Positions 7,861 to 16,077 of a DNA stretch of 64,000 nucleotides are shown here, in pieces. The stretch's first letter is position 1. Each line of letters opens with the position of its first letter. Origin of the DNA: Galbitalea sp036266835 (lineage in GTDB: Bacteria > Actinomycetota > Actinomycetes > Actinomycetales > Microbacteriaceae); assembly GCA_036266835.1 (NCBI GenBank), contig DATAXD010000036.1:5020-69019 (forward strand). The letters are read 5' to 3'. The notes below the pieces were generated by a model that saw only the letters and a list, made by a program, of their open reading frames with translations, was not told where the DNA came from and did not search any database. Both the position numbers and the translations under genes were made by a program.

Positions 7861-7901
7861 ACGACGAAGAGGAATGCTGCGCCGGTATCGGCTGCTGCTG
7901 A
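7857..7901 (+). CDS. Arsenic-locus Cys-pair micropeptide (14 residues)
   Basis: GTG at 7857 encodes MNDEEECCAGIGCC. The ribosome site is exceptional: GAAGGGGGTGATC (7842-7854) is complementary to most of the 16S anti-Shine-Dalgarno tail. Four of 14 residues are Cys, arranged as two CC pairs 4 residues apart behind an acidic head, a composition suited to binding As(III) or another soft metal. It directly follows arsC in the operon and precedes the terminator. I know of no established family for it; translation and metal binding are inference. It is too short for ordinary gene callers. Confidence 0.5.
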   Translation: MNDEEECCAGIGCC

Positions 7902-7911
7902 TCTGAGACGG

Positions 7912-7938
7912 CTGACGGCAGTGCATGCCTGCCGTCAG
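7912..7938. terminator. Hairpin terminator between the ars operon and the HxlR gene
   Basis: CTGACGGCA (7912-7920) pairs with TGCCGTCAG (7930-7938), a 9-bp perfect stem with a 9-base loop. It sits between convergent genes and could work in both directions. Confidence 0.65.
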
Positions 7939-7951
7939 TTGAATCATGTGG

Positions 7952-8593
7952 TCACGCGGCCAGGTGGAACGTGCTCGCGAATCTCCCGAGCAGGTCGCCG
8001 GGCCCGTGTAGTACCTCAACGACCCCTGTCGCGATTGCGCGATCGGCCGCGAGCTCGCCCGTGATGAGATGCCGGATGCCCGGCCCAGCGGCAAAAGCAA
8101 GGTCGACGGGTCCGTCGCCGCGTCGCACATCGAGAGCGGCGCCGTCGACTCGAATCAGTAATTCGGCAGGCCCGAAGCGAGCGGCGTAAGCGGTCGCAGG
8201 CAAGGTAGCAGCGACCAGCGGTCGAAACGCCGTCCGCAGATCCATGGTCATGGAGTCGGGTGTTATGACCTGCTCCGCACGCGGATCACCGAGCGCCTTG
8301 AAGCCCCACGCGCCGAGCGCGAGAACGACGGGCTCAAGCTCGCGGCCGTAAGGCGTCAACTCGTAGACGATGATGCGCGAGTGCGGCGCACGTCGAAGCA
8401 CCCCTGCTGCCTGCAATTCCTTCAGCCGTGCGGCCAGGATGTTGCTCGGAATTCGCGGCAGGCCTGCAGCGAGCTCACCGTAGCGACGCGGCCCGACGAG
8501 CAGGTCGCGGACGATGAGGAGCGCCCATCGTTCGCCGACCAGCTCGAGCGCCTGGGTGATGCCGCCGTACTGCCCGTAGTCGCGTGCGACCAC
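7952..8593 (-). CDS. HxlR-family winged-helix regulator with an SCP2-like C-terminal domain
   Basis: Residues 1-100 are a HxlR/MarR-like winged helix: YGGITQALELVGERWALLIVRDLL, then RRYGELAAGLPRIPSNILAARLKEL and the wing VYELTPYGREL. Residues ~105-213 resemble the sterol-carrier-like domain often fused to this type of regulator (FRPLVAATLPATAYAARFG ... VDLAFAAGPGIRHLITGE). It lies 5 bases after the VOC-family gene and is co-transcribed with it. HxlR proteins usually respond to reactive small molecules; the inducer here is unknown. Confidence 0.85.
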   Translation of the reverse strand: MVARDYGQYGGITQALELVGERWALLIVRDLLVGPRRYGELAAGLPRIPSNILAARLKELQAAGVLRRAPHSRIIVYELTPYGRELEPVVLALGAWGFKALGDPRAEQVITPDSMTMDLRTAFRPLVAATLPATAYAARFGPAELLIRVDGAALDVRRGDGPVDLAFAAGPGIRHLITGELAADRAIATGVVEVLHGPGDLLGRFASTFHLAA

Positions 8594-8598
8594 CGACC

Positions 8599-9039
8599 TC
8601 AGCCCTGCTGGCTCGCGTACGCCGCCGGGCCCTGAGCCGCCGCGACCGGGTCCATCCAGCCGAACTCCAGCACGTTGCCGTCCGGGTCGGTGAGTTGCCG
8701 CTGGTACATGAAGCCGTAGTCCGAACCGGGATGAGCCTCCGAACCGCCCGCGGCGAGGCCGTCGGCAACAGACTTGTCGACCGCCTGCCGGCTGTCGAGG
8801 AAGATGGCGGTCGCGACGGAGGGATTCACCGCCGGGTCGCCGATCGGCAGGTCGGTGAAGGTCTGGAAGAACTCCCGCACCAGGATCATGAAATAGCTGT
8901 GGTCTTCTTCGACCACGACGCAGGCCGCGTTGTGGTCGGTGAAGAGCGGATTGATGGTGAAACCTATGGCCGTGTAGAACGCCTTGGCGCGGTCAAGGTC
9001 GGTTACGGGCAGGTTGACGAACATCCCAGTCACGGGCAT
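8599..9039 (-). CDS. VOC-superfamily (glyoxalase/bleomycin-resistance-like) protein
   Basis: A 146-residue paired beta-alpha-beta-beta-beta protein, beginning MPVTGMFVNLPVTDLDRAKAFYTAIGF and continuing with HSYFMILVREFF and DSRQAVD. The second half ends DPDGNVLEFGWMDP, the usual site of the last metal-ligand Glu. It has an AAGGAG ribosome site and leads a two-gene operon with the HxlR-type regulator. Members act as lyases, dioxygenases or drug-binding proteins; the substrate cannot be told from sequence. Confidence 0.88.
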   Translation of the reverse strand: MPVTGMFVNLPVTDLDRAKAFYTAIGFTINPLFTDHNAACVVVEEDHSYFMILVREFFQTFTDLPIGDPAVNPSVATAIFLDSRQAVDKSVADGLAAGGSEAHPGSDYGFMYQRQLTDPDGNVLEFGWMDPVAAAQGPAAYASQQG

Positions 9040-9145
9040 CGCGGTCTCCTTTTGTGATTCGTGGATGAATAGCTACCACACTTGCAAAAAACAAGTGCCA
9101 CGTCAAGTGGTCGACGCATTCATCCCCGCGCGATGCACCGGGCCG

Positions 9146-9697
9146 TCACTCCGCCAGGATTTTCTTCGCCAGTGCGGTCAGTTGCGCGTCCGAAGCGCTC
9201 AGGCCTGCGATGTTGATGTCGAAACCGCCAGCGAGAACATCCATCGCCTTGCCGTTTGAGAAGTTCAGAATGAGTGCGGCGTCGCCAACTCCGGAGACGG
9301 ATGTCGCGGTCGCGCCCGTGTTTTGACCGGACAACAGCGAGCTCTTGAAATTGCTTGCGGTCAAGCCCTTGCTGGGAAGAATCGCGACGATGGGTCCGTC
9401 CTTCGATGCGGTTTCATAGGAGCAGATCAAACTGGTCGAGTCGCTGCTGACGGTCGGTCCGTAGGCGGGTATCCCCAGTGTGGCTGACACGACTGCGGCC
9501 GACAGGCAGGTTTTCGGGAGTGTGAACGAGCCGCCCGATGGGTTCGAGCCGCCTGATCCGGGCGCCTGAGAAGCCGATGTGTTCGAACCGGACCCGCCGG
9601 GCGACCCCGGGAGCCCTCCAGCGGAGCATCCGGCCAGCGACCAGACGGCCGCGAGCGAAATGACCACCGCGGCAGCTACACCAACACGACGTGACAT
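9146..9697 (-). CDS. Secreted lipoprotein of unknown function (DUF3558-like)
   Basis: 183 residues: a signal peptide with lipobox LAGC at about residues 21-24, then a Gly/Ser/Pro-rich linker (residues ~25-60), then a small globular domain containing CLSAAVVSATLGI, two spaced Cys (the second in SLICSYETAS) and VSGVGDAALILNFSNGKAMDVL. The layout of linker, Cys pair and GVGDAA resembles actinobacterial DUF3558-type lipoproteins, but the match is by eye. Monocistronic, with 89 bases to the downstream racemase gene. Confidence 0.75.
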   Translation of the reverse strand: MSRRVGVAAAVVISLAAVWSLAGCSAGGLPGSPGGSGSNTSASQAPGSGGSNPSGGSFTLPKTCLSAAVVSATLGIPAYGPTVSSDSTSLICSYETASKDGPIVAILPSKGLTASNFKSSLLSGQNTGATATSVSGVGDAALILNFSNGKAMDVLAGGFDINIAGLSASDAQLTALAKKILAE

Positions 9698-9786
9698 GAT
9701 TCCTACTTTCGGACCAAGCGATAAACGAAACCGAATGATTACGCCGCACGCTACGGTGAAGCCCGTAACGTCTGCGTAATACCCGG

Positions 9787-10476
9787 TTAGTTGAGCGCCT
9801 CGCGCACCGCGGCTTCGGCGTGGATCAGCGTCGTCGGGAACAGCGGCACCGGGCTGTCCGCACCCGACACCAACAGCTCGATCTCGGTGCAGCCCAGGAT
9901 GATTCCCTCGACGCCGCGCTCGCAGAGCGACGCGATGATCTCCCGGTACCGTTCGCGAGACGAGTCCTTCACGATGCCCAGCACGAGCTCCTCGTAGATG
10001 ACACGGTGGATGTCCGCCCGCTCCGCCTCATCCGGGATGAGCACGGTAAGGCCGTAGCTCTCCAGGCGCTGGCGGTAGAAATCCTGCTCCATGGTGAACG
10101 CGGTGCCGAGCAGTCCGACGGTGCGGATACCGGCATCCGTCACGACTTTCGCCGCCGCATCGACGATGTGAAGAAGGGGAATGGAAATCGCCGCTTCGAT
10201 CTCGGGTGTCACCTTATGCATGGTGTTGGTGCAGATGACCAGAAAGTCCGCTCCTGCCGCCTCGACGTGAGCCGCTTCCGCGGCGAGCAGCTTGCCTGCG
10301 AGCTCCCAATCGCCGGAGCGCTGGGTCTCCTCGATCTCGGCGAAATCCACCGAGCTCATCACGATCTTCGCCGAATGCAGCCCGCCGAGCCGATCCCGAA
10401 CGAGTTCGTTGATGAGGCGGTAGTAGAGGGCCGAACTCTCCCAGCTCATCCCGCCCAGCAGGCCGATTGTCTTCAT
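9787..10476 (-). CDS. Aspartate/glutamate racemase-family protein
   Basis: Cofactor-independent amino-acid racemase fold, 229 residues. The N-terminal MKTIGLLGGMSWESS is diagnostic for the aspartate-racemase branch. The two catalytic cysteines are in VICTNTMH and ILGCTEIELL. It follows the YbaK gene by 7 bases on the same strand, so the two are likely co-transcribed. Physiological substrate could be Asp, Glu or a related acid; broad-specificity racemases (YgeA-like) look the same. Confidence 0.88.
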   Translation of the reverse strand: MKTIGLLGGMSWESSALYYRLINELVRDRLGGLHSAKIVMSSVDFAEIEETQRSGDWELAGKLLAAEAAHVEAAGADFLVICTNTMHKVTPEIEAAISIPLLHIVDAAAKVVTDAGIRTVGLLGTAFTMEQDFYRQRLESYGLTVLIPDEAERADIHRVIYEELVLGIVKDSSRERYREIIASLCERGVEGIILGCTEIELLVSGADSPVPLFPTTLIHAEAAVREALN

Positions 10477-10483
10477 CCCGAGT

Positions 10484-11038
10484 TCACGACTCGACGGGGA
10501 TCGGGTAGGCCAGTCCCTCGATGACTTGTACCGAAGGCAGACGCTCGAGCAGCTTGCCGGGGAGCAAAATCTTGGAGCGACGGATGCCCGACCCGATGAT
10601 CACCGCGGGCTCGGCAACTACGCGGCTGTCGACCAGAATCGGCCAACTCGCGGGGAGCCCAACCGGAGTGATGCCGCCGTATTCCATTCCAGTCAGCTCG
10701 ACGGCCTGCTCCATCGGCAGGAAGGAAGCCTTGCGCACATCGAGAAACCGTTTCACCGTGTTATTCACGTCGGCTCGGGTGCTGGCGAGGATCACGCAGG
10801 ACGCGATCTTTTCGATGCCCTCGCGCTTGCCGCCGACGACAACGCAGTTGGCCAGCCAGTTTGCCTCGAGTCCGAAAGCGTCGCGCGTTGCAGCTGTGTC
10901 GGAGATCCCCGGGTCAATCTCGACCACGGCTACCTCATCCAGGAGCCCTAGTGCATCGAGCAGCGCGAGGCTCGGAGCGGACAGAAGATCGGTGCGCGTG
11001 GAAGCTGGCACGCCGCTGAGGCCGCCGAGAGTGATCAC
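10484..11038 (-). CDS. YbaK/EbsC-type aminoacyl-tRNA deacylase
   Basis: Trans-acting editing protein related to the YbaK/ProX domain that clears mischarged tRNA. The core is seen in VAVVEIDPGISDTAATRDAFGL, ANCVVVGGKREG, CVILASTRADVN (a frequent site of family variation) and GGITPVGLP, the conserved substrate-loop motif. GTG at 11038 is the only standard start after the preceding in-frame stop, and a promoter lies about 60 bases upstream; no good Shine-Dalgarno is visible. tRNA specificity (Pro, Cys or other) cannot be assigned. Confidence 0.82.
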   Translation of the reverse strand: MITLGGLSGVPASTRTDLLSAPSLALLDALGLLDEVAVVEIDPGISDTAATRDAFGLEANWLANCVVVGGKREGIEKIASCVILASTRADVNNTVKRFLDVRKASFLPMEQAVELTGMEYGGITPVGLPASWPILVDSRVVAEPAVIIGSGIRRSKILLPGKLLERLPSVQVIEGLAYPIPVES

Positions 11039-11362
11039 ATCGCTAAGCGTAATGTTCGGCGGGCAGCGACCGCCTTCGAAGGCGATTTCACCCGCCGCAT
11101 ACCCATCTGGCCTCCCGGTGTCAAGTGGTCAAATTCGCTTGCATCCGCAAAGTTTCGCCGCATAAAATCTGGGCGTCCAAATACAGCCGAGGAAGGGAGA
11201 GAGGCTTGGGCAAGCTTGTTGAACGAGCGAGCGCGTGCTCCTCAATGAGTCTCACATTCGGTCCGAAGTCCGACGCAAAAAGCCGTGCTCGACCTGCGGG
11301 CCCCGCGCCACATATGATCAGCCACGTGCGGGCTCGCACGACCCAGCGGAGAGCGGGTACCA
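11039..11362. other. Divergent intergenic region
   Basis: A 324-base gap between the YbaK gene (minus) and the diguanylate-cyclase gene (plus). The only site I can support is the minus-strand promoter at 11096-11124. Two short overlapping frames (72 and 81 codons) lie on opposite strands here; neither has a ribosome site or recognisable product. I see no convincing promoter for the plus-strand gene. Confidence 0.5.
11096..11124 (-). promoter_or_regulatory. Candidate promoter of the YbaK-racemase operon
   Basis: On the minus strand TTGACA (11124-11119) is followed by a 17-base spacer and TATGCG (11101-11096). Distance to the GTG start is about 57 bases, which suits a short leader. Confidence 0.5.
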
Positions 11363-12730
11363 GTGGATAGCGTGCTCAGCGATGCGCTGCCGTCGGGTCT
11401 CCTGCTCATCGACGCGCGTCGTCAGATCCTTGCCGTTAACGAGCTCGTCCTCAAGTGGTGCGGCGTGCCGCGCGAGAAGCTCATCGGGCAGCCCTTCGAT
11501 AGTGTCGTTGTGCAGCCAGAGGGCGCGCGTTCCGCGGATTCCGAATACCTTCCCGCGATTGCTGAGATCACCCTTGCCGATGGCTCGATACTGCCGGTTC
11601 TCGTCGCCGAAGGTGAGGCGGATGTCGACGGGAACCGTTACCTAACTCTCTTCGATGCCCGCGAGCAACGGGAGTTTCGTCAAAGACTGGCTACCCGCCA
11701 TACCATGACCGTGCGCACGCAGACACGACTCGAGTTGGTGATTGCCGCTTCTATCGCCTTCGCTGAAGCGAGCGATGAGGATGAGTTGGCCGGGGAGCTC
11801 GCAAAAACGATGGCGAGCGCCTATGCGGCCGAAGAGGCAGTCGTCTTTCTGCTGGATGAGGACATGGTGTTCCGAGAGGCCGCCGGATCGAATCCGCTGA
11901 ACAACATGCCCGAGCTCGGATCGCTGACCGCGCAGGCCCTGCAGTTGCGAACCGTCACAAAGATCAGCGGAATTGAGGAGGCGTACGCGGTCGCTCCAGC
12001 CATTGGCGCCGCCTTCGAGGCAACGGGCGTGCAGTCGATAATCATTGCGCCCATCCACCATCGAGACCTGCCTCTGGGTATTGTGGCGGCTTTCTTTCAT
12101 CACCCCAGAACGTTTGACGACCAGGCCGCGCCACTCGCAGACGCCCTCGCCGGACAGGCGCAACGCGCAATCAGTGCCTTGCGGGCGCAGAAGCGACTCG
12201 AGCACGCGGCGATGCACGACGACACCACGGGTCTGCCCAACAGGAGAATGCTTGAGGAGCGGGCGGACAGCACGCCTCGCCAGCGAAGCGCGGTGATCGG
12301 GGTGCTATTCGTCGACCTGGACGCGTTCAAGGTAGTAAATGACGAGTTGGGACACGACGTCGGAGACGCCGTTCTCCGCGAGGTCGGTGTGCGGCTGCAG
12401 TCGACCATCCGCGAGCAGGACATCGTGGCCCGCTATGGCGGAGACGAATTCGTGATTGTCTGCGAGGTATCGAACGAGGAGGTGGCGCTCGAGCTCGCGG
12501 AGCGGGTGCGCGAGAGTATCGGTCGACCGTACGGCATCCTGCCCGAGGGCTTCCGCATTGCGGCGAGCATAGGGGTGTCGGTGATGCACTCGGAGTCCGG
12601 CGATGTTGGGACAAGTGCTTTGCTGCGCGCTGCAGATGAGGCGATGTATCGCGCGAAGCACGCGGGCGGCGACCAGATCGCGTTCGTGGTCTCCGGGGTG
12701 ACCGGAGCAAAGCTCAGCGAGAGATTATAA
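11363..12730 (+). CDS. PAS-GAF-GGDEF diguanylate cyclase
   Basis: Soluble cyclic-di-GMP synthase with sensory domains, 455 residues, no membrane helix. Residues ~1-95 are PAS-like (LLLIDARRQILAVNELVLKW). Residues ~125-275 are GAF-like (LELVIAASIAFAEASDEDEL, then HRDLPLGIVAAFF). The cyclase domain is residues ~285-445, with HDDTTGLPNRRML, LFVDLDAFKVVND and active-site RYGGDEF. No RxxD inhibitory site precedes GGDEF in the usual position (STIREQDIVARYGGDEF gives R-E-Q-D, a possible match). A stand-alone EAL protein follows, making a make-and-break pair. Confidence 0.92.
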   Translation: MDSVLSDALPSGLLLIDARRQILAVNELVLKWCGVPREKLIGQPFDSVVVQPEGARSADSEYLPAIAEITLADGSILPVLVAEGEADVDGNRYLTLFDAREQREFRQRLATRHTMTVRTQTRLELVIAASIAFAEASDEDELAGELAKTMASAYAAEEAVVFLLDEDMVFREAAGSNPLNNMPELGSLTAQALQLRTVTKISGIEEAYAVAPAIGAAFEATGVQSIIIAPIHHRDLPLGIVAAFFHHPRTFDDQAAPLADALAGQAQRAISALRAQKRLEHAAMHDDTTGLPNRRMLEERADSTPRQRSAVIGVLFVDLDAFKVVNDELGHDVGDAVLREVGVRLQSTIREQDIVARYGGDEFVIVCEVSNEEVALELAERVRESIGRPYGILPEGFRIAASIGVSVMHSESGDVGTSALLRAADEAMYRAKHAGGDQIAFVVSGVTGAKLSERL

Positions 12731-12814
12731 GGCGAAACGTGCGATTCGCAAGGCGGGTTGCCTGACGATTCGATCGTCGAAACACTGTCCTCAGTACGTG
12801 AACTGGGGAGACCG

Positions 12815-13594
12815 ATGCCGCGTCCAACTGAGCGCCTCGCGCTGCTCGCGCGCGCCCTCCCGGACGCGGTATCGCGTGGCGAGATCGCCGCTGTCTTTCA
12901 GCCTCAATTTTCGCTTTCGACGGCGCGGATCGCATCGGTCGAGGCGCTCAGCCGGTGGCGCCATTCCTCGCTCGGGCTGATCCTGCCCAGTGAATTCATC
13001 CCGATCGCCGAGGAGACCGACGTCATTTCCCAGATCGGGGACCGGATGACGGAGCTGGCGTGTGCGGCGGTGTCGATCTGGCAGCGTACGGCTCCCGGCA
13101 TCGAAATAGCCGTCAACATCTCCCTGCTGCAGCTTCGCAACACCGACTTCGCCGCCCGTTTCATCCGCTTCGTGGATGCCGCGTCTGCGGACATCCGCAG
13201 CCTGATCGTGGAAGTCACCGAGTCAACGCGTGCGGCAGATGTCCCTGCTGCAGCGCAGAACCTCCGGAAACTCGCCGACGCAGGCGTGACCATTTCCATC
13301 GACGATTTCGGCTCGGGCCATTCATCCGAGGAACAGGTTGCCGCGCTGCCCGCAACCGAATTGAAGGTCGACATGCAACTGGTTCAGAACCCAGGCTTAG
13401 ACGGCGGCGACCGTCTGTCCGAAGCGGTGCGATTCGGTCAAGCGCGAAAGATGCGAGTGGTCGCCGAGGGTGTGGAAACCACCGAACAACTCGACCGCGT
13501 GCGTGAGTTGGGATGCGATCGCGCGCAGGGCTTCCTGCTCGGGCAACCGGAGTCCAGCCAGCAAATCGGCGCTCGGCTCGCCGCCCCGGGCTGA
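12815..13594 (+). CDS. Stand-alone EAL-domain cyclic-di-GMP phosphodiesterase
   Basis: EAL domain covering nearly the whole 259-residue protein. ATG at 12815 is chosen because GGGGAG lies 5 bases upstream; a TTG at 12758 in the same frame is weaker. Catalytic elements are visible: VEALSRWRH (EAL), VNISLLQL (Asn), EVTES (Glu), SIDDFGSGHSS (DDFG), ELKVDMQLV (Lys), AEGVETTEQL (Glu) and GFLLGQP. The set looks complete, so hydrolysis of c-di-GMP to pGpG is likely. It lies 84 bases after the GGDEF gene, same strand. Confidence 0.9.
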   Translation: MPRPTERLALLARALPDAVSRGEIAAVFQPQFSLSTARIASVEALSRWRHSSLGLILPSEFIPIAEETDVISQIGDRMTELACAAVSIWQRTAPGIEIAVNISLLQLRNTDFAARFIRFVDAASADIRSLIVEVTESTRAADVPAAAQNLRKLADAGVTISIDDFGSGHSSEEQVAALPATELKVDMQLVQNPGLDGGDRLSEAVRFGQARKMRVVAEGVETTEQLDRVRELGCDRAQGFLLGQPESSQQIGARLAAPG

Positions 13595-13689
13595 GCGAGC
13601 GCATCGGACACGCACGCATCACTTCCGCAAGGGGTTGTCGGCGCCAGGCTCTCGGCGTTCTCATGAGGAGAGGACGAAGGGACCAATAG

Positions 13690-14694
13690 GTGAATAATAC
13701 GGATGGCGTCGCAGTGGTGACGGGCGGCAGTGCTGGCCTCGGTCGAGCGATCGTGAGGGAGTTCGCTCTCCGCGGATGGGACGTTGCGGTAATTGCGCGG
13801 GGAAGAGAGGGAGTCGACGGAGCCGTGCGAGACGTGCGTGCCGCGGGCCAGCGCGGGATCGGTCTTCTCGCGGACGTGTCGCAACGTGACCAACTGGACG
13901 CTGCTGCAGAGACGATCGAGCGCGAACTCGGTCCGATCGCCGTGTGGGTGAACAACGCGATGACGAGCGTGTTCGGGGAGTTCGCCAGTACCGATCCCGA
14001 TGACTTCGAGCGCGTCGTCCAGGTCGATTTCTTCGGGTTCGTGAACGGGACCCGTACAGCAATGAAGCACCTGAAGGCGCACAATGCTGGCGCGATCATC
14101 CAGGTTGGGTCGGCGCTTGCCCACCGCGGCATCCCACTCCAAGCCGCATACTGTTCGTCGAAACACGCGATCACCGGTTTCACCGAGTCCGTCCTGACCG
14201 AGCTTCTCCATGACAAGTCCCCTCTGACGATCTCGCAGGTCGACATGCCGGCCATGAACACCATGCAGTTCGACTGGGTGAAGTCCCAGCTTCCGGAGCA
14301 TCCGCAGCCGGTTCCGCCGATCTATCAGCCGGAGATTTGCGCGGCGGTGGTAGTCGACACGGCCGAACGTCCACGGCGGCGCACCTGGGTCGGGGAGTCG
14401 ACGGTAGTCACCATCATCGGCAATCGGGTCGCCAGCCGGTATGCCGATCACGCTGTGGCGAAGAGCGGATATTCGGGCCAGGAGGCGGACTGGCTCAAGG
14501 AGCGGATGTTGCCTCCGAACCTCTACGAGCCGGTGGCCGGTGACCATGGTGCGCACGGTGCGTTCGACAGCAAGTCCCTGCGGATAACGCCACAGACCTG
14601 GGCGATACGGCACAGGGGTCTGGTTCGGAACCTCGGACTGGCGGTGCTGGCCCTCGCGGCGTCAGCCACCGTGGCAGCGGCACGACGACGCTAA
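13690..14694 (+). CDS. Short-chain dehydrogenase/reductase with a C-terminal membrane helix
   Basis: NAD(P)-dependent SDR, 334 residues, starting at GTG with GAAGGGA upstream. Cofactor motif TGGSAGLGRAIV, NNA in WVNNAMTSVF, Ser in VGSALAHRG and catalytic Y-x3-K in YCSSKHAITG are all present. The last ~60 residues exceed the SDR core and end GLAVLALAASATVAAARRR, a hydrophobic stretch followed by arginines, suggesting a tail anchor in the cytoplasmic membrane. Substrate unknown. A hairpin terminator follows. Confidence 0.9.
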   Translation: MNNTDGVAVVTGGSAGLGRAIVREFALRGWDVAVIARGREGVDGAVRDVRAAGQRGIGLLADVSQRDQLDAAAETIERELGPIAVWVNNAMTSVFGEFASTDPDDFERVVQVDFFGFVNGTRTAMKHLKAHNAGAIIQVGSALAHRGIPLQAAYCSSKHAITGFTESVLTELLHDKSPLTISQVDMPAMNTMQFDWVKSQLPEHPQPVPPIYQPEICAAVVVDTAERPRRRTWVGESTVVTIIGNRVASRYADHAVAKSGYSGQEADWLKERMLPPNLYEPVAGDHGAHGAFDSKSLRITPQTWAIRHRGLVRNLGLAVLALAASATVAAARRR

Positions 14695-14722
14695 TCCGGA
14701 CGCCACACTGCCGGGCACGAAC

Positions 14723-14752
14723 GAGCCCGCCCCTGTACTCAGGAGCGGGCTC
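14723..14752. terminator. Terminator between convergent SDR and small membrane-protein genes
   Basis: GAGCCCGC (14723-14730) pairs with GCGGGCTC (14745-14752), 8 bp, between two convergent genes; likely bidirectional. Confidence 0.65.
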
Positions 14753-14772
14753 GGGTCTCTTACCTGCGCGAC

Positions 14773-14937
14773 CTAGACGCGGCTGCGTCCGCTGATCGAG
14801 CGGATGAGGAACGCGATCACCGCGAGGATCAGCAGGATGATTCCGACCCACAGCAGGAAGCTAACCGCGTGAACGAAGCCTCCTGTGATGGCAAGAATGA
14901 TCGCGATGATCGCGATGACGATGAAGAGAATGCCCAT
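14773..14937 (-). CDS. Small hydrophobic membrane protein
   Basis: A 54-residue product beginning MGILFIVIAIIAIILAIT. The start at 14937 is preferred to the in-frame start at 14964 because AAAGAAGG lies upstream. Two hydrophobic helices (residues ~2-22 and ~26-45) are joined by a short turn and followed by a basic tail, IRSISGRSRV. No catalytic motif; small proteins like this are common in actinobacteria and often stress-induced. Function unknown. Confidence 0.65.
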   Translation of the reverse strand: MGILFIVIAIIAIILAITGGFVHAVSFLLWVGIILLILAVIAFLIRSISGRSRV

Positions 14938-15117
14938 TATGAAACGCCTTCTTTCTACGGGCACAATGCCCAGATTGTGCCGAGTACCGTTGTGGCGGTA
15001 CCGACACTTCGACGCTATCCCCGCATTGGTGCTCGCGTCTGCCGGTTGACTTTTCGGGCCGATCCGCGCTAGCGAGTGGGTGCATAACGATCACGGCTGA
15101 CGTAACAGCGCCACCCC

Positions 15118-16077
15118 TTGCCGTCACCCAGGCCCTCGTGCGTGCATAGTTGGGTGAACCTCGCCAGCAATGAACCCGCTCGAACTCGCATCGGGGAATC
15201 CGAGGCGCTGCCGCCCATCACCGAGGTCGCCGAACAGCCGGACTTCGACGCCCCATTGCTGCTGGGCCGCTACCAGCCGCTGCAACTGCTCGCTCGAGGC
15301 AGCTCCTCGATGGTGTTTCGCGCCCGCGACGAAACGCTCGGCCGAAACGTTGCGATCAAGCACTTCGACGGATTCAGTGCCGAAGATGTCGTCGCGTTCC
15401 ACGACGAGGTGCGGACACTTGCGAGCCTCAGCCACCATGGCATCGTCGCGATCAACGATGCCGGGACCGATCTCTCGAGTCCCGACGAACCGCATCCGTT
15501 CCTGGTCATGGAGTTTGTGCGCGGGAAGTCGTTGCGCGAGACGATGGCGGCCAGACGCCTGTCGACCGTCGAGATCGGTGAACTCGGATTCGAGGTCGTG
15601 GAAGCCCTCGAGTACGTTCACGCGCAGGGTGTCATTCATCGTGACATCTCGCCGTCGAACATCATGATCGTCGAGTACGGGACGTCATCCTCGCGACCGC
15701 GTGCTCGCCTCACCGACTTTGGAATCGCGATCGCCGTCGGCACCAGGCAGGAGCCGGGTGCTCCGACTCTGGGCACGGCTGCCTACCTGAGTCCGGAGCA
15801 GACCACCGGCGAGCCGCTCACGCCGGCATCCGACATCTATTCGCTCGGCCTCGTCTTGCTTGAGTGTTTCACGCAGGAGCGAGCATTTCCGGGGGAAGCG
15901 GTCGAGTCCGCACTCATCCGGCGGGACTTCGATCCGCCCATCCCGACGTCAGTGCCGTCGGCCTGGCGGGCGATCATCGAGCAAATGACCAGCCGGGCGC
16001 CCGCCGACCGACCCACCGCCGCAGAGCTGGCCAGGAGCATCCGCCTCGCCCTGCGCAACAGCGGGCGGCACATGTGA
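15118..16077 (+). CDS. Hanks-type serine/threonine protein kinase
   Basis: Soluble eukaryotic-like kinase, 319 residues by the longest frame (TTG 15118); the true start may be GTG 15142 or 15154, as none has a good ribosome site. The kinase domain runs from about residue 47: GRYQPLQLLARGSSSMVF (glycine loop), VAIKHFD (ATP Lys), HRDISPSN (catalytic loop), DFGIAI, and the SPEQ segment. The usual Lys two residues after the catalytic Asp is Ser here. No membrane helix or PASTA repeats. It is the first gene of a tightly overlapped string leading to a flavoenzyme and an enolase-type dehydratase. Confidence 0.9.
   Translation: MPSPRPSCVHSWVNLASNEPARTRIGESEALPPITEVAEQPDFDAPLLLGRYQPLQLLARGSSSMVFRARDETLGRNVAIKHFDGFSAEDVVAFHDEVRTLASLSHHGIVAINDAGTDLSSPDEPHPFLVMEFVRGKSLRETMAARRLSTVEIGELGFEVVEALEYVHAQGVIHRDISPSNIMIVEYGTSSSRPRARLTDFGIAIAVGTRQEPGAPTLGTAAYLSPEQTTGEPLTPASDIYSLGLVLLECFTQERAFPGEAVESALIRRDFDPPIPTSVPSAWRAIIEQMTSRAPADRPTAAELARSIRLALRNSGRHM

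Noticed and set aside
11121..11339. 72-codon minus-strand ORF in the divergent gap
   Set aside because: No ribosome site, no recognisable product, and an 81-codon frame overlaps it on the opposite strand.
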